Part shown: piece after piece, positions 1-6,626 of the stretch | Position numbering within the stretch: position 1 is the first letter of the stretch | How the letters are laid out: the number at the start of each line of letters is the position of its first letter | Source of the DNA: Actinomycetota bacterium | GTDB taxonomy: Bacteria > Zhuqueibacterota > Zhuqueibacteria > Residuimicrobiales > Krinioviventaceae | Length of the DNA: 10,702 nt | Direction: 5' to 3' | Assembly: GCA_011682565.1 (NCBI GenBank) | Contig: JAACEJ010000059.1 | Location: forward strand, 1 to 10,702 | Translations under genes and position numbers: made by a program | The notes under the pieces: model-generated | Told to the model about the DNA's origin: nothing | Seen by the model: only the letters and a program-made list of their open reading frames with translations | Database searches by the model: none

Positions 1-879
1 GATTCGCTCATTCCGCAATATGGAGGAAACCTTTTTAATATCGAATCTATCCGTGATAAAATAACAGTCAACGTCGCCGACATCCGTGATCAATACAGCA
101 TAAATTACCTCGTTAAAGGTCAGGATTACATTTTTAATCTCGCCGGGCAGGTGAGCCACATCGACAGCATGGAAGATCCTTTCACCGATCTGGAGATCAA
201 TTGCAAATCACAGCTTTCGATTCTCGAAGCCTGCCGTCATCACAATCCAACTGTAAAGATTGTATTTGCCGGTACCCGCCAGCAATACGGCAAACCGGAT
301 TATGTTCCTGTGGATGAAAACCATATCTTGCATCCTACGGATGTAAACGGTATCAATAAAATGGCCGGCGAATGGTACCACATTTTGTATAACAATGTTT
401 ACGGCATCAAAGCGACCTCGCTACGCCTGACCAACACGTATGGGCCGCGCCAGTTGATGAAACACGGTCGCCAGGGTTTTGTCAGCGTTTTTGTCCGCCA
501 GATCATCGAAGGTGAAACCATAAAAATTTTCGGCGACGGCAAGCAAATCCGTGATTTTAACTATATCGATGATGTTGTAGATGCTTTTCTGCTGGCCGCA
601 GCTTACAAGGATTGTGACGGCCATGTCTACAATCTCGGTGGAGATGAACCCATGATGCTCATCGATTTCGTAAAACTGCTCATCCAGGTTGCCGGCGGCG
701 GAAAATACGAAATTGTTCCTTTTCCGAAAGAAAAGAAGCTTATCGATATCGGTGATTATTACGGAGATTACCGTCGCATTCGTGCGACGCTCGGCTGGCG
801 ATACTCTACGCCGATGCGCACCGGGCTGAAAAAGACAATCGCGTATTATCGTAAATATAAAGAACATTACTGGAAGTAA
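1..879 (+). CDS. NAD-dependent nucleotide-sugar epimerase/dehydratase (extended SDR), 5' truncated by window
   Basis: The frame is open from base 1, so this is the last 292 residues of a longer protein; the N-terminal Rossmann GxxGxxG lies outside the window. Visible landmarks of the extended short-chain dehydrogenase family are DIRD (fragment residues 27-30), FNLAGQVSH (45-53), the AGTRQQYG strand (90-97), NGINK (116-120), the LRLTNTYGPRQ segment and the FGDGKQIRDFNYIDDVVDAF segment that closes over the sugar nucleotide. Relatives convert NDP- or CDP-linked sugars (4-epimerases, 4,6-dehydratases, 2-epimerases) in the cytoplasm for surface polysaccharide synthesis. The exact substrate cannot be read from the sequence. 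The usual YxxxK catalytic tyrosine is replaced by Asn116 while Lys120 and Thr92 remain. This may mark a distinct subfamily rather than a dead enzyme, because the rest is intact. The ATG at 151 is internal and not the start. The next gene is also a glycosylation gene. Confidence 0.9.
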   Translation, partial: DSLIPQYGGNLFNIESIRDKITVNVADIRDQYSINYLVKGQDYIFNLAGQVSHIDSMEDPFTDLEINCKSQLSILEACRHHNPTVKIVFAGTRQQYGKPDYVPVDENHILHPTDVNGINKMAGEWYHILYNNVYGIKATSLRLTNTYGPRQLMKHGRQGFVSVFVRQIIEGETIKIFGDGKQIRDFNYIDDVVDAFLLAAAYKDCDGHVYNLGGDEPMMLIDFVKLLIQVAGGGKYEIVPFPKEKKLIDIGDYYGDYRRIRATLGWRYSTPMRTGLKKTIAYYRKYKEHYWK

Positions 880-899
880 CGGAAAACGGAGAAGGGAAA

Positions 900-1116
900 C
901 CGAAGATCGGAAACTGATATACTTATTAAGGGTTAAAATGCAACAAATACTTGTCATTGCGAGGAGTGAGGAACGAACGACGAAGCAATCTCATAGTTGA
1001 CTGTAAAGCATGAGATTGCTTCGTTCCACTCCGTTGCGCTCGCAATGACAGTGTTAAAAAGTATTGTTACAAACTAACCCTTAATAAGTATAATCCACCT
1101 CTTGCCGATCTTCCGG
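900..1116. repeat. Long imperfect inverted-repeat element (MITE- or REP-like)
   Basis: Perfect 18 bp inverted repeats occur at 918-935 (TATACTTATTAAGGGTTA) and 1075-1092. Inside them, GTCATTGCGAG at 953-963 pairs with 1039-1049, and CGAAGCAATCTCAT at 981-994 pairs with 1010-1023 around a 15-nt loop. Outside them, GAAGATCGG at 902-910 pairs with 1105-1113. The whole interval can therefore fold as one long interrupted hairpin. The inner GTCATTGCGAGG...CGAAGCAATCTC motif is a type of dispersed palindrome I recognise from many bacterial genomes. No transposase is encoded and no clear direct target duplication flanks it. It sits between two genes and could end transcription of the upstream gene. 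Confidence 0.8.
1064..1094 (+). promoter_or_regulatory. Possible promoter at the right end of the inverted repeat
   Basis: A perfect TATAAT at 1089-1094 overlaps the outer end of the right terminal inverted repeat. A weak -35 match, TTGTTA, lies at 1064-1069 with a long 19-nt spacer. A start near 1101 would leave a leader of about 33 nt before the glycosyltransferase start codon. The long spacer and AT-rich context keep this tentative. Confidence 0.3.
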
Positions 1117-1133
1117 CATAGTCTCATTCCATT

Positions 1134-2765
1134 ATGAAATTTTTTAATAAAAACAACCTGATATTTTTACTATTATTTTTAGTATTTGCCATCCAGATCG
1201 CCCGGCATTTTAATAATTTTTATGTTCCGGAAAGCGATTTTTTTGACTATCGTGAAAAAGCCATCGACTTGCGTCATTTTGTAGAACCGGCAAATTTCAA
1301 GAGACCGCCGCTTTTTTCATTATCCATCGCTGTGTTGTCGGCTCCCCTGCACGGTAAATTTCGCGAGCTATATGCCGCCGAGTTGATCGTTGCTCTTTCC
1401 GCACTTTTTTCTCTCTTTTTTGTATATCGCATTGCAAAACATTTTATAGGAAAACATGCCTTTTGGCTTGCCTGGATTTGGGCGCTGCACCCTACAACTT
1501 TGCGCATGGCCATCAAGCCCAAGCCGGAGATGTTTGTTACCGTGCTCATTCTTTGGGCATTCGACCGTTTTCTCAAAGGCGACCGCAAAGCGTATCTCAT
1601 CGCTTTTGCAGCAACGATGGTGCGCTACGAAGGCGCCATCGCCATTGTCGCTTTCTTTACTGCCGATTTTCTGTTTACAAAAGCAAAAGTTAAAAGTCTC
1701 TTGTACGCTTTTCTCGCCGGCATTCCTCTGGTGCTCTGGACGTTGCTCCACAGTGAAGGCAGTAACGGCGGCAGCTACGGCAACTATTTTAATGCGTACA
1801 AACCAAACTTTGCTTTCTTTGAAACCTTTTGGAGCGGATTGCTCGGATTCCTCCCCGTCCATTTGTTCAGGGTATGGACTCTTTTGGGCGCCATTTTTCT
1901 CGGCGCCGGTTTGGTATACGGTATTATAAGATTTAAAAAAGAAACCACGGCTTTGCTGACGTATCTCCTCGGATTTATTGTCATGCACATTATCTGGCCG
2001 TTTTCAAATATCGACTATATCGTTATTATCGCCTGGACTGCGTTTTTGTTTATATTCATTGCAGCACATTGGCTTTATTCACTCTTGCTGCCGTGGTTTG
2101 CTTACATCCTTAACTCGGCATGGATTCGGTGGCTTGGTTTTGTCCTTGCAGCCTGTGCGCTGGGAATTGTTTTTGTTTATCGTTTTCCTTTTCCGCAATA
2201 CAATGTTGATCCCGTTCTCCTGGTCACTTTTTTCACTCCGGTATTGCTCTATTTTTGGTGGAATGTTGACTTGACCCGAAAGGCCGGTCGCGGCGGGATG
2301 GCCTGGGCGCTTGCAGTTTTGCTGATTCTGGCTTTGTGGCTCAATTCCAGAACCAATGCCGATTTTTTTGACATACACTATTCCAAGGCCGAATTCCGCA
2401 AAGCCGGGGAGTGGTTCGAGCGGAATTTTCAGCCCGGCGACAAACTGGCCGTCGCCCAGCCCATTGTGGTTTCATTTTTTACAAATTTGAATGCAGAAAA
2501 AGATTTCCTGCGCATAACCGACATTCCGCCCGGAAAGCCTGTTCAGGTACATGACTGGCTTGTTGCGCACCATGTCACTTTTATCGCCTGGTTAAGCACA
2601 AACAAAGTCTATGAAAAGGGAGACGCCTGGTACAGTTGGAAACGCGACAACCGCGGCTGGCGGACGATTAAATTTCTCGAAGACGGCAGGAATCAGCCGG
2701 GATTTGACCTGGTAAAAGAAATCAGGATCGGTCCGCGGTGGGGGTATGTGTATAAACTGGAATAA
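1134..2765 (+). CDS. Polytopic membrane glycosyltransferase, GT-C fold (PMT/ArnT-like)
   Basis: This 543-residue protein starts with a hydrophobic segment (about residues 8-24). A first extracytoplasmic loop follows, carrying acidic residues Asp35 and Asp38 and Arg40 (PESDFFDYR), then KRPPL at 56-60, multiple further membrane segments to about residue 405, RYEG at 164-167, and a C-terminal soluble domain of about 140 residues. An acidic pair in the first loop after the first membrane helix is the hallmark of GT-C enzymes, which take sugars from polyprenyl-phosphate carriers and add them to lipids, glycans or proteins on the outer face of the membrane. Family length (450-600 residues) fits. 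The donor and acceptor are unknown. No strong ribosome binding site precedes the ATG (CATTCCATTATG), so initiation may be weak. The upstream nucleotide-sugar enzyme suggests a shared surface-glycan role. Confidence 0.82.
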   Translation: MKFFNKNNLIFLLLFLVFAIQIARHFNNFYVPESDFFDYREKAIDLRHFVEPANFKRPPLFSLSIAVLSAPLHGKFRELYAAELIVALSALFSLFFVYRIAKHFIGKHAFWLAWIWALHPTTLRMAIKPKPEMFVTVLILWAFDRFLKGDRKAYLIAFAATMVRYEGAIAIVAFFTADFLFTKAKVKSLLYAFLAGIPLVLWTLLHSEGSNGGSYGNYFNAYKPNFAFFETFWSGLLGFLPVHLFRVWTLLGAIFLGAGLVYGIIRFKKETTALLTYLLGFIVMHIIWPFSNIDYIVIIAWTAFLFIFIAAHWLYSLLLPWFAYILNSAWIRWLGFVLAACALGIVFVYRFPFPQYNVDPVLLVTFFTPVLLYFWWNVDLTRKAGRGGMAWALAVLLILALWLNSRTNADFFDIHYSKAEFRKAGEWFERNFQPGDKLAVAQPIVVSFFTNLNAEKDFLRITDIPPGKPVQVHDWLVAHHVTFIAWLSTNKVYEKGDAWYSWKRDNRGWRTIKFLEDGRNQPGFDLVKEIRIGPRWGYVYKLE

Positions 2766-3126
2766 ATTGCCGTTCCATGTCGGAACACGGTAAGCCCGGG
2801 GAACCTTTTAACCTCCTGTTTGTTACGCAAAGTATCGGTAGTTTCAAGAAACTTGAATTTTTGAGCCTGATAGCACTGTCATTCCCGCATGTTCTTCGCG
2901 GGAATCCATTAAATACCGATAAAAGCGTTCCCCAAAGGGACAGGCAGGGCATGACAAAATATTATCGTCAAGTTTCTCATATAAAATCAGGTTCGTTGCT
3001 TTTTGACGAATCTCTGGCACTATATGGAAATATCTTGCAAACCTGACACGTAATAATTAAATTTTAGCCACAATGAGTTGAAATCCTAAAACCTTCGCAT
3101 CGTTAATCTGCCTGTTTTCAACAGAT
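2766..3126. other. Gene-free interval after the glycosyltransferase
   Basis: I see no supportable gene in this 361 bp stretch. An 89-codon open frame (2777-3046) runs straight through the hairpin repeat at 2877-2956, has no family features and lacks a ribosome binding site. Apart from the hairpin, the interval holds only short palindromes such as GTTTCAAGAAAC near 2841. The right end grades into the duplicated start of the NagB-like gene. Confidence 0.6.
2877..2956. repeat. Short palindromic repeat, GTCATTCCCGC...GCGGGAAT type
   Basis: ATTCCCGC at 2881-2888 pairs perfectly with GCGGGAAT at 2898-2905 across a 9-nt loop. The wider unit starts with TGTCAT (2877) and ends with its inverse ATGACA (2951-2956), giving an outer imperfect inverted repeat. 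Palindromes of this kind are dispersed extragenic repeats in many bacterial genomes. A role as a transcription stop for the glycosyltransferase gene is possible, but no T-run follows the inner stem. Confidence 0.6.
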
Positions 3127-3247
3127 TTAAAACGAGGAAAATATGCTGAGAAAAAAAGGCGTCGTTGCCCGATGTTGGTGGGATTACACCACTCTGGATG
3201 ACGAAATATTAAAAGATGCCGCGCGTTTGAGTGAAAAAGATCGGTAA
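3127..3247 (+). pseudogene. Truncated duplicate of the NagB-like gene start (RBS plus 33 codons)
   Basis: Bases 3127-3241 align without gaps to 6611-6725, the ribosome binding site and first 33 codons of the intact NagB-like gene. I count 14 mismatches in 115 positions by hand. An ATG at 3143 with the same AACGAGGAAAAT leader opens a 34-codon frame ending at TAA 3245-3247. The match stops abruptly after SEKD, where the sequence passes into an unrelated, oppositely oriented gene fragment. The 22 residues from the WW pair to SEKD are identical, and the three base differences in that stretch are all synonymous. This implies descent from a once-functional paralogue rather than a copy that decayed freely. 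No NagB catalytic residues are included, so the remnant cannot be an enzyme. Confidence 0.88.
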
Positions 3248-3453
3248 TTTTTCACCAGATCGTTTTCAAGGGGACGGGGATAGTTATAATCCGACCAACC
3301 TCGATCCAGGATTTTGTGAATGGGAATCAAATCGCCCACTTTTGTAATGCCGGATAACTTGTAGGCTCCATTGCCGGACATTTCAGAATCCCTGGAGATG
3401 TCCCCCATGTGGTCGCCGTGGAAATGTGACAGGATGAAATAGTCAAGTTCGGG
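3243..3453 (-). pseudogene. Metallo-beta-lactamase-fold hydrolase fragment
   Basis: On the minus strand the open frame running from 3684 to 3184 carries SHFHGDHMGD, the HxHxDH zinc-binding motif of the metallo-beta-lactamase superfamily (His87, His89, Asp91 and His92 of that frame). GITKVGDLIPIHKILDRG and DYNYPRPL follow. Only about 70 residues of a domain normally over 200 long are present. The upstream part is replaced by ceramidase-like sequence in the same frame, near residue 78. The downstream part is cut at about 3243 by the NagB-like duplicate. The fragment lacks the later zinc ligands and should be inactive. The exact junction with the ceramidase part is an estimate from family feel, not an alignment. 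Confidence 0.68.
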
Positions 3454-3949
3454 TTTCTTTTTCCATTCTTCGACAAACCTGTCTGCGCCGGGGAATTCCT
3501 GCACTCTATCCATGTAGGCGCCTGCTACCCGTTCGATTTCGTCAGGAGCCCAGACCCTCAGGGGAAGGGCGATCCTTTTCTCAACAGCCTTCAGGGTTGC
3601 ATGGCGTTGGGCAGGTGCAAACCGTCCCCCTTTAAATGCTCTGGAAGAAAGAATTTTTCCAAAGTTCCAGGTCTGCTTTTTCACTGTCTCCCCAACGATT
3701 CAGATTGATGACGGGATCGATGTCTCCGCAAAAACCCTGAAAGAAAATTCCTCGGTCACCTCTTTTCTCGATTTCGCGAATAAGAGCTCCGGGCCAGTCC
3801 GCCGATACGGCTGCCGTGCGTCCCAATACGACCGGATGGCAGGCGTAATCGAGCAGGTAGATCGTTCGGTCGCGTCGTCTGAAAAGCGCTACGTTTAGTT
3901 GTGAATCAATACCCTCAAAGTTACCCTTACGGCGATTATCTATATTATA
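3453..3949 (-). pseudogene. Neutral/alkaline ceramidase-like gene fragment with frameshift
   Basis: Reading the minus strand from about 3949 gives a peptide with GIDSQL, YACHPVVLG, SADWPG and FFQGFCGDIDPVINLNRWG. These match the pattern of the neutral/alkaline ceramidase N-terminal domain family (ACHP..LG, SADYPG, QG.CGD.NP). No start codon or N-terminal third is present; a stop at 3950-3952 lies upstream in frame. The frame ends with a stop near 3634, while the family-like continuation (FGKILSSRAFKGG, then IALPLRVWAPDEIERV) lies in the frame that starts at 3684. A single-base loss near 3655-3665 would explain the switch. The remainder runs in frame into a metallo-beta-lactamase fragment near 3453. 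With both ends missing and a frameshift, this is a decayed gene. Full-length relatives hydrolyse ceramide or related amides and are often secreted. Confidence 0.72.
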
Positions 3950-4149
3950 TTACTCGGGTTTCAATTACTCGTTTTGATTACCGAGTCTTTCATTTATAAC
4001 CAGTGCAACACCACCCTCGAGGGATTCCAGTTCCTTAAAACGGGCTGAAACAATTATCAAGTGTTCTGTGGCTTCCAGGAAAGCATGGATTCTGATGTAA
4101 ATATTTTTTAAGTAAATTGAAATATTAACAGAATTTTGTTAAGAATCTC
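3950..4149. other. Junction and AT-rich intergenic DNA with a minus-strand coding-like remnant
   Basis: The minus strand from about 4100 to the stop at 3965-3967 reads as a protein-like segment containing HAFLEATEH, VSARFKELE and GGVALVINERLG. I do not recognise the family, and there is no start codon or ribosome binding site. It probably is another gene tail in this patchwork. From about 4100 to 4149 the DNA is AT-rich with no clear signal. TACTCG occurs twice (3950-3955 and reverse-context near 3966), which is too short to interpret. Confidence 0.35.
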
Positions 4150-4452
4150 TTGACCAATATAGTTTCGATCACTACATTTGAGCCAATTTTATATCATTAT
4201 CGCATTATCCGTACCGCCCTCCTTCATTACCGTCGCAACGCGACATTAGCCGGCCACGAGTTCCAGCTTGTCGAGCGGTTTGCTGAAAGGCTTCGTGGCA
4301 TTACGAATTTAGTTCAAGTCTTGGCCAGCCATGCCAATGCCTTTAAAAAAGTTGCGCGTAATTATCATGTATTACTCGATGATGATACTGACCGGGAGGT
4401 TGAAGTAGGCACTTACAGCAGTTTTTTTAGCGAGTACAAAAATGTTCATTAA
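4150..4452 (+). CDS. Hypothetical protein, possibly a gene fragment
   Basis: An open frame of 100 codons begins at TTG 4150 and ends at TAA 4450-4452; the frame is open back to a stop at 4126-4128. Codon choice looks protein-like, and the product is rich in His, Arg and acidic residues (LLHYRRN, VERFAERLRG, LLDDDTDREVEV). There is no ATG, no convincing ribosome binding site, no signal peptide and no membrane segment. I do not recognise the family. It lies at the end of a region full of truncated genes, so it may be the middle or end of another broken gene rather than an expressed protein. An AGGAGG sits just downstream (4455-4460), but only a three-codon frame follows it. Confidence 0.35.
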   Translation: MTNIVSITTFEPILYHYRIIRTALLHYRRNATLAGHEFQLVERFAERLRGITNLVQVLASHANAFKKVARNYHVLLDDDTDREVEVGTYSSFFSEYKNVH

Positions 4453-4533
4453 TAGGAGGTCTCGCCGGATTTTCGGATGTATGACTGATTAATTGTTCGA
4501 GACAAAAACCGCAAACAATAAAGTGAGAGATCG

Positions 4534-6024
4534 ATGCAGATTCTGGATTGGATGGTTTTAGTCGCGTACTTTTTGGTTCTAATATATATCGGATTTTATG
4601 CTCTTCGCCGGATTAAGGATTCGCGTGACTTTTTTGTCGCAGGAGGCCAGGTCCCCTGGTGGCTGTCCGGAGTCTCCCACCACGTTTCCGGATATAGCGG
4701 CGTCGTTTTTGTCGCCTATGCAGGGGTGGCCTATACGCACGGTTTCACCCTATACGTATGGTGGGCTTTTGGCATTTTCGTCGCTGTTTTCATGGCGTCT
4801 TTTTTAATCGCTCCCCGTTGGTCGAGGCTGCGCATGCGGTTAAATATTCAGTCGCCAACGGAGTACCTGGCAAAAAGATACAGTTTACCTGCCCAGCAGG
4901 TCATTGCCTGGAGCGGCATGATTATCAAAATATTTGATGTCGGCGCAAAATGGGCTGCTATTGCTGTGCTCCTTCATGTGTTTACCGGCACTTCTACCGT
5001 GGTCGGCATTTTTTTAGCGGGCGGTGTATCACTTCTTTATATTACAGTGGGCGGGTTATGGGCCGATGTGTGGAACGACTTTGCGCAATTCCTGGTACAG
5101 ATTGTGGCAGGTATAACCATGTTCGTTGCGGTTTTAATCGAACTGGGGGACGGAATCAACGGTGTGTGGAGCGTATGGGAGCGGCTTCCGGCGGATCATG
5201 CCCATCTCCTGAATCCACCTTATACACTGGGTTTTCTCGCCGCCATTATTTTCATCGATTTCTTTAGTTACAGCGGTGGAACGTGGAATTTGGCCATGCG
5301 ATTCATTTCCTCTCCATCAGGCTCGGAGGCGCAAAAAGCCGCCAGGTTATCTGCTGCTTTATACCTGTTGTGGCCGTTCATCCTGTTCTTCCCCATGTTT
5401 GCGGCTCCAATATTTCTACCCAATCTGAAAGACCCCACACAATCGTATGCGCTGATGGCATTAAAATTTTTACCATCGGGTCTGGTCGGGTTGGTGCTGG
5501 CTTCCATGTTTGCCAACACCCTGTCTATGACCGCCTCCGACTCCAACACGGTCTCAGCGGTCATTACCAGAGACATCCTGCCCCAGCTTTTCAAAAAAAT
5601 AAAATCGTACAATAAAAAGCAATATCTCAGATTAGCCAGGATTACGACTTTTTCATTTACCCTGTGTACCATCATCATTGCCATCAAGGCGGAATCGTTT
5701 GGCGGTGTTTTCGGATTGATCATATCCTGGTTTGCCGCTCTGCTTGGTCCTATTGCCATCCCCATGATTCTGGGGCTGCTGCCGCTATTCAAGCACAGCG
5801 ACAGCAAGGCCGCCATTGTCTCTATTTTTGGCGGAATAGCCGGCTTTATTTTAACCAAATTCGTGATGACAGACGCCAGCCTGGCCCTGCAGCTATCCTT
5901 GCCTGTTCTGTCCTCTGCCATTGTCTTTGTCCTGATGGGTTTTTTGAACAGGAAAGAGGTTCCGCCGGAGGTGGAGAGTTTGCTGAAATCATTGAATTAT
6001 GATGGGGCGCTGAGAAGTGAATAA
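4534..6024 (+). CDS. Sodium:solute symporter (SSS family)
   Basis: This 496-residue protein is strongly hydrophobic throughout, with about 13 likely membrane helices. It begins with an N-out helix (MVLVAYFLVLIYIGF). A discontinuous first core helix follows in GGQVPWWLSGVSHHVSGYSGVVFV (residues 37-60). Further landmarks are the NIQSPTEYLAKRY loop, the LYITVGGLWADVWNDFAQ segment and a TM8-like segment with SMTASDSNTVSAVITRDIL (about 331-349), where SSS transporters place sodium-binding hydroxyl residues. Members import sugars, amino acids, sialic acid, pantothenate and others with Na+. The WW pair and SHH near the substrate site fit the sugar/sialic-acid side of the family, but the substrate is not determinable here. 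The start follows a GTGAGAGATCG leader, a weak ribosome binding site. A strong terminator follows, so it is a separate transcript from the downstream cluster whose substrate it may import. Confidence 0.92.
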   Translation: MQILDWMVLVAYFLVLIYIGFYALRRIKDSRDFFVAGGQVPWWLSGVSHHVSGYSGVVFVAYAGVAYTHGFTLYVWWAFGIFVAVFMASFLIAPRWSRLRMRLNIQSPTEYLAKRYSLPAQQVIAWSGMIIKIFDVGAKWAAIAVLLHVFTGTSTVVGIFLAGGVSLLYITVGGLWADVWNDFAQFLVQIVAGITMFVAVLIELGDGINGVWSVWERLPADHAHLLNPPYTLGFLAAIIFIDFFSYSGGTWNLAMRFISSPSGSEAQKAARLSAALYLLWPFILFFPMFAAPIFLPNLKDPTQSYALMALKFLPSGLVGLVLASMFANTLSMTASDSNTVSAVITRDILPQLFKKIKSYNKKQYLRLARITTFSFTLCTIIIAIKAESFGGVFGLIISWFAALLGPIAIPMILGLLPLFKHSDSKAAIVSIFGGIAGFILTKFVMTDASLALQLSLPVLSSAIVFVLMGFLNRKEVPPEVESLLKSLNYDGALRSE

Positions 6025-6032
6025 CGACTTGT

Positions 6033-6070
6033 GTGCGACGCACTTTCAATGTGCGTCGCGTATTTTTATT
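6033..6070 (+). terminator. Rho-independent terminator after the symporter gene
   Basis: GCGACGCAC at 6035-6043 and GTGCGTCGC at 6051-6059 form a perfect GC-rich 9 bp stem with a 7-nt loop (TTTCAAT), followed by a T-rich tail (GTATTTTTATT). It starts about 10 nt after the symporter stop codon. Confidence 0.88.
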
Positions 6071-6626
6071 CCTTAATGGCATGTAGACGTCCTCAGAAAA
6101 ACATTCCGAAATATTTATACTGAAAATCCCCGAGGAGCAAATTTCCGCAAATGGAAGTGACCGTAGCGGGAACGGATAAGATAAAGAAAACTGCAAAACA
6201 ATTGAGAACGGGCCCGGAGCACGCTGTTTGGAAATCATCCAAAAACCATGGATTAAAAGTCACTTTCACACAACTTGTCGGCCCCAACACACATCTTGTC
6301 GTTCTCACCCGAATTTCTATTTTCAACATTTTTTTGGACTATAAAAATTAACCGGGCAAGGCCTTACCGTCAGATTTAGCCTGAATAATTCATAAAAAAA
6401 GCTATTGTCTCTCATAAATTTATTTATTATAATTGGTTGCAGTACGTATTAATAATAAACAAATTTGGAGAGCAATAGTTATCTTGTCGGATTGATGCCA
6501 GGACACTCATTCGTTTAGGACGGCTTCAAATCGATTTTTCTATCCGCTCCTGCCACGCCTTGCTTTTAACGCAGGGAAAGGTGATTTTGAAAATTTATAA
6601 ATTATGCAGGTTAAAACGAGGAAAAT
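6071..6626. other. Gene-free interval with promoter and leader of the NagB-like cluster
   Basis: The left part (6071-6360) holds a 66-codon open frame (6151-6351) and an overlapping minus-strand frame. Neither has a family signature, and the plus frame has no properly spaced ribosome binding site, so I call no gene. The arms GAAGTGAC (near 6155) and GTCACTTT (near 6259) are inverted, but about 100 nt apart. The right part holds the promoter at 6405-6433, then about 190 nt of untranslated leader up to 6627 with no hairpin I can recognise as a known riboswitch. Confidence 0.55.
6405..6433 (+). promoter_or_regulatory. Sigma70-like promoter for the NagB-like cluster
   Basis: TTGTCT at 6405-6410 and a perfect TATAAT at 6428-6433 are separated by exactly 17 nt. 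The surroundings are AT-rich and the pair lies downstream of the symporter terminator. Predicted transcription start is near 6440, giving a leader of roughly 187 nt before the ATG at 6627. Confidence 0.65.

Noticed and set aside
421..957. 178-codon minus-strand open frame under the epimerase gene
   Set aside because: It is antisense to a well-supported gene, extends into the inverted repeat and has no family motif.
900..1116. CRISPR array or tRNA-like structure
   Set aside because: The repeat arms are inverted, not regularly spaced direct repeats, and no cloverleaf can be drawn; I saw no tRNA, rRNA or CRISPR in the window.
1368..1988. 206-codon minus-strand frame and several plus-strand frames inside the glycosyltransferase gene
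   Set aside because: They are out-of-frame shadows of the membrane protein; compositions are odd and no ribosome binding sites fit.
2777..3046. 89-codon plus-strand frame after the glycosyltransferase
   Set aside because: It is translated through a palindromic repeat, with no family features and no ribosome binding site.
3143..3247. 34-codon frame as an expressed small protein
   Set aside because: It keeps a good ribosome binding site, but it is plainly the truncated start of the NagB-like gene, ending at a junction with foreign sequence.
4455..4488. AGGAGG followed by ATG near 4477
   Set aside because: The frame stops after three codons, so it does not start a gene.
5268..5921. 217-codon minus-strand frame under the symporter gene
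   Set aside because: It is antisense to a clear SSS transporter with no independent support.
6151..6351. 66-codon plus-strand frame between terminator and promoter
   Set aside because: No spaced ribosome binding site and no recognisable features; the overlapping minus-strand frame is equally likely by chance.
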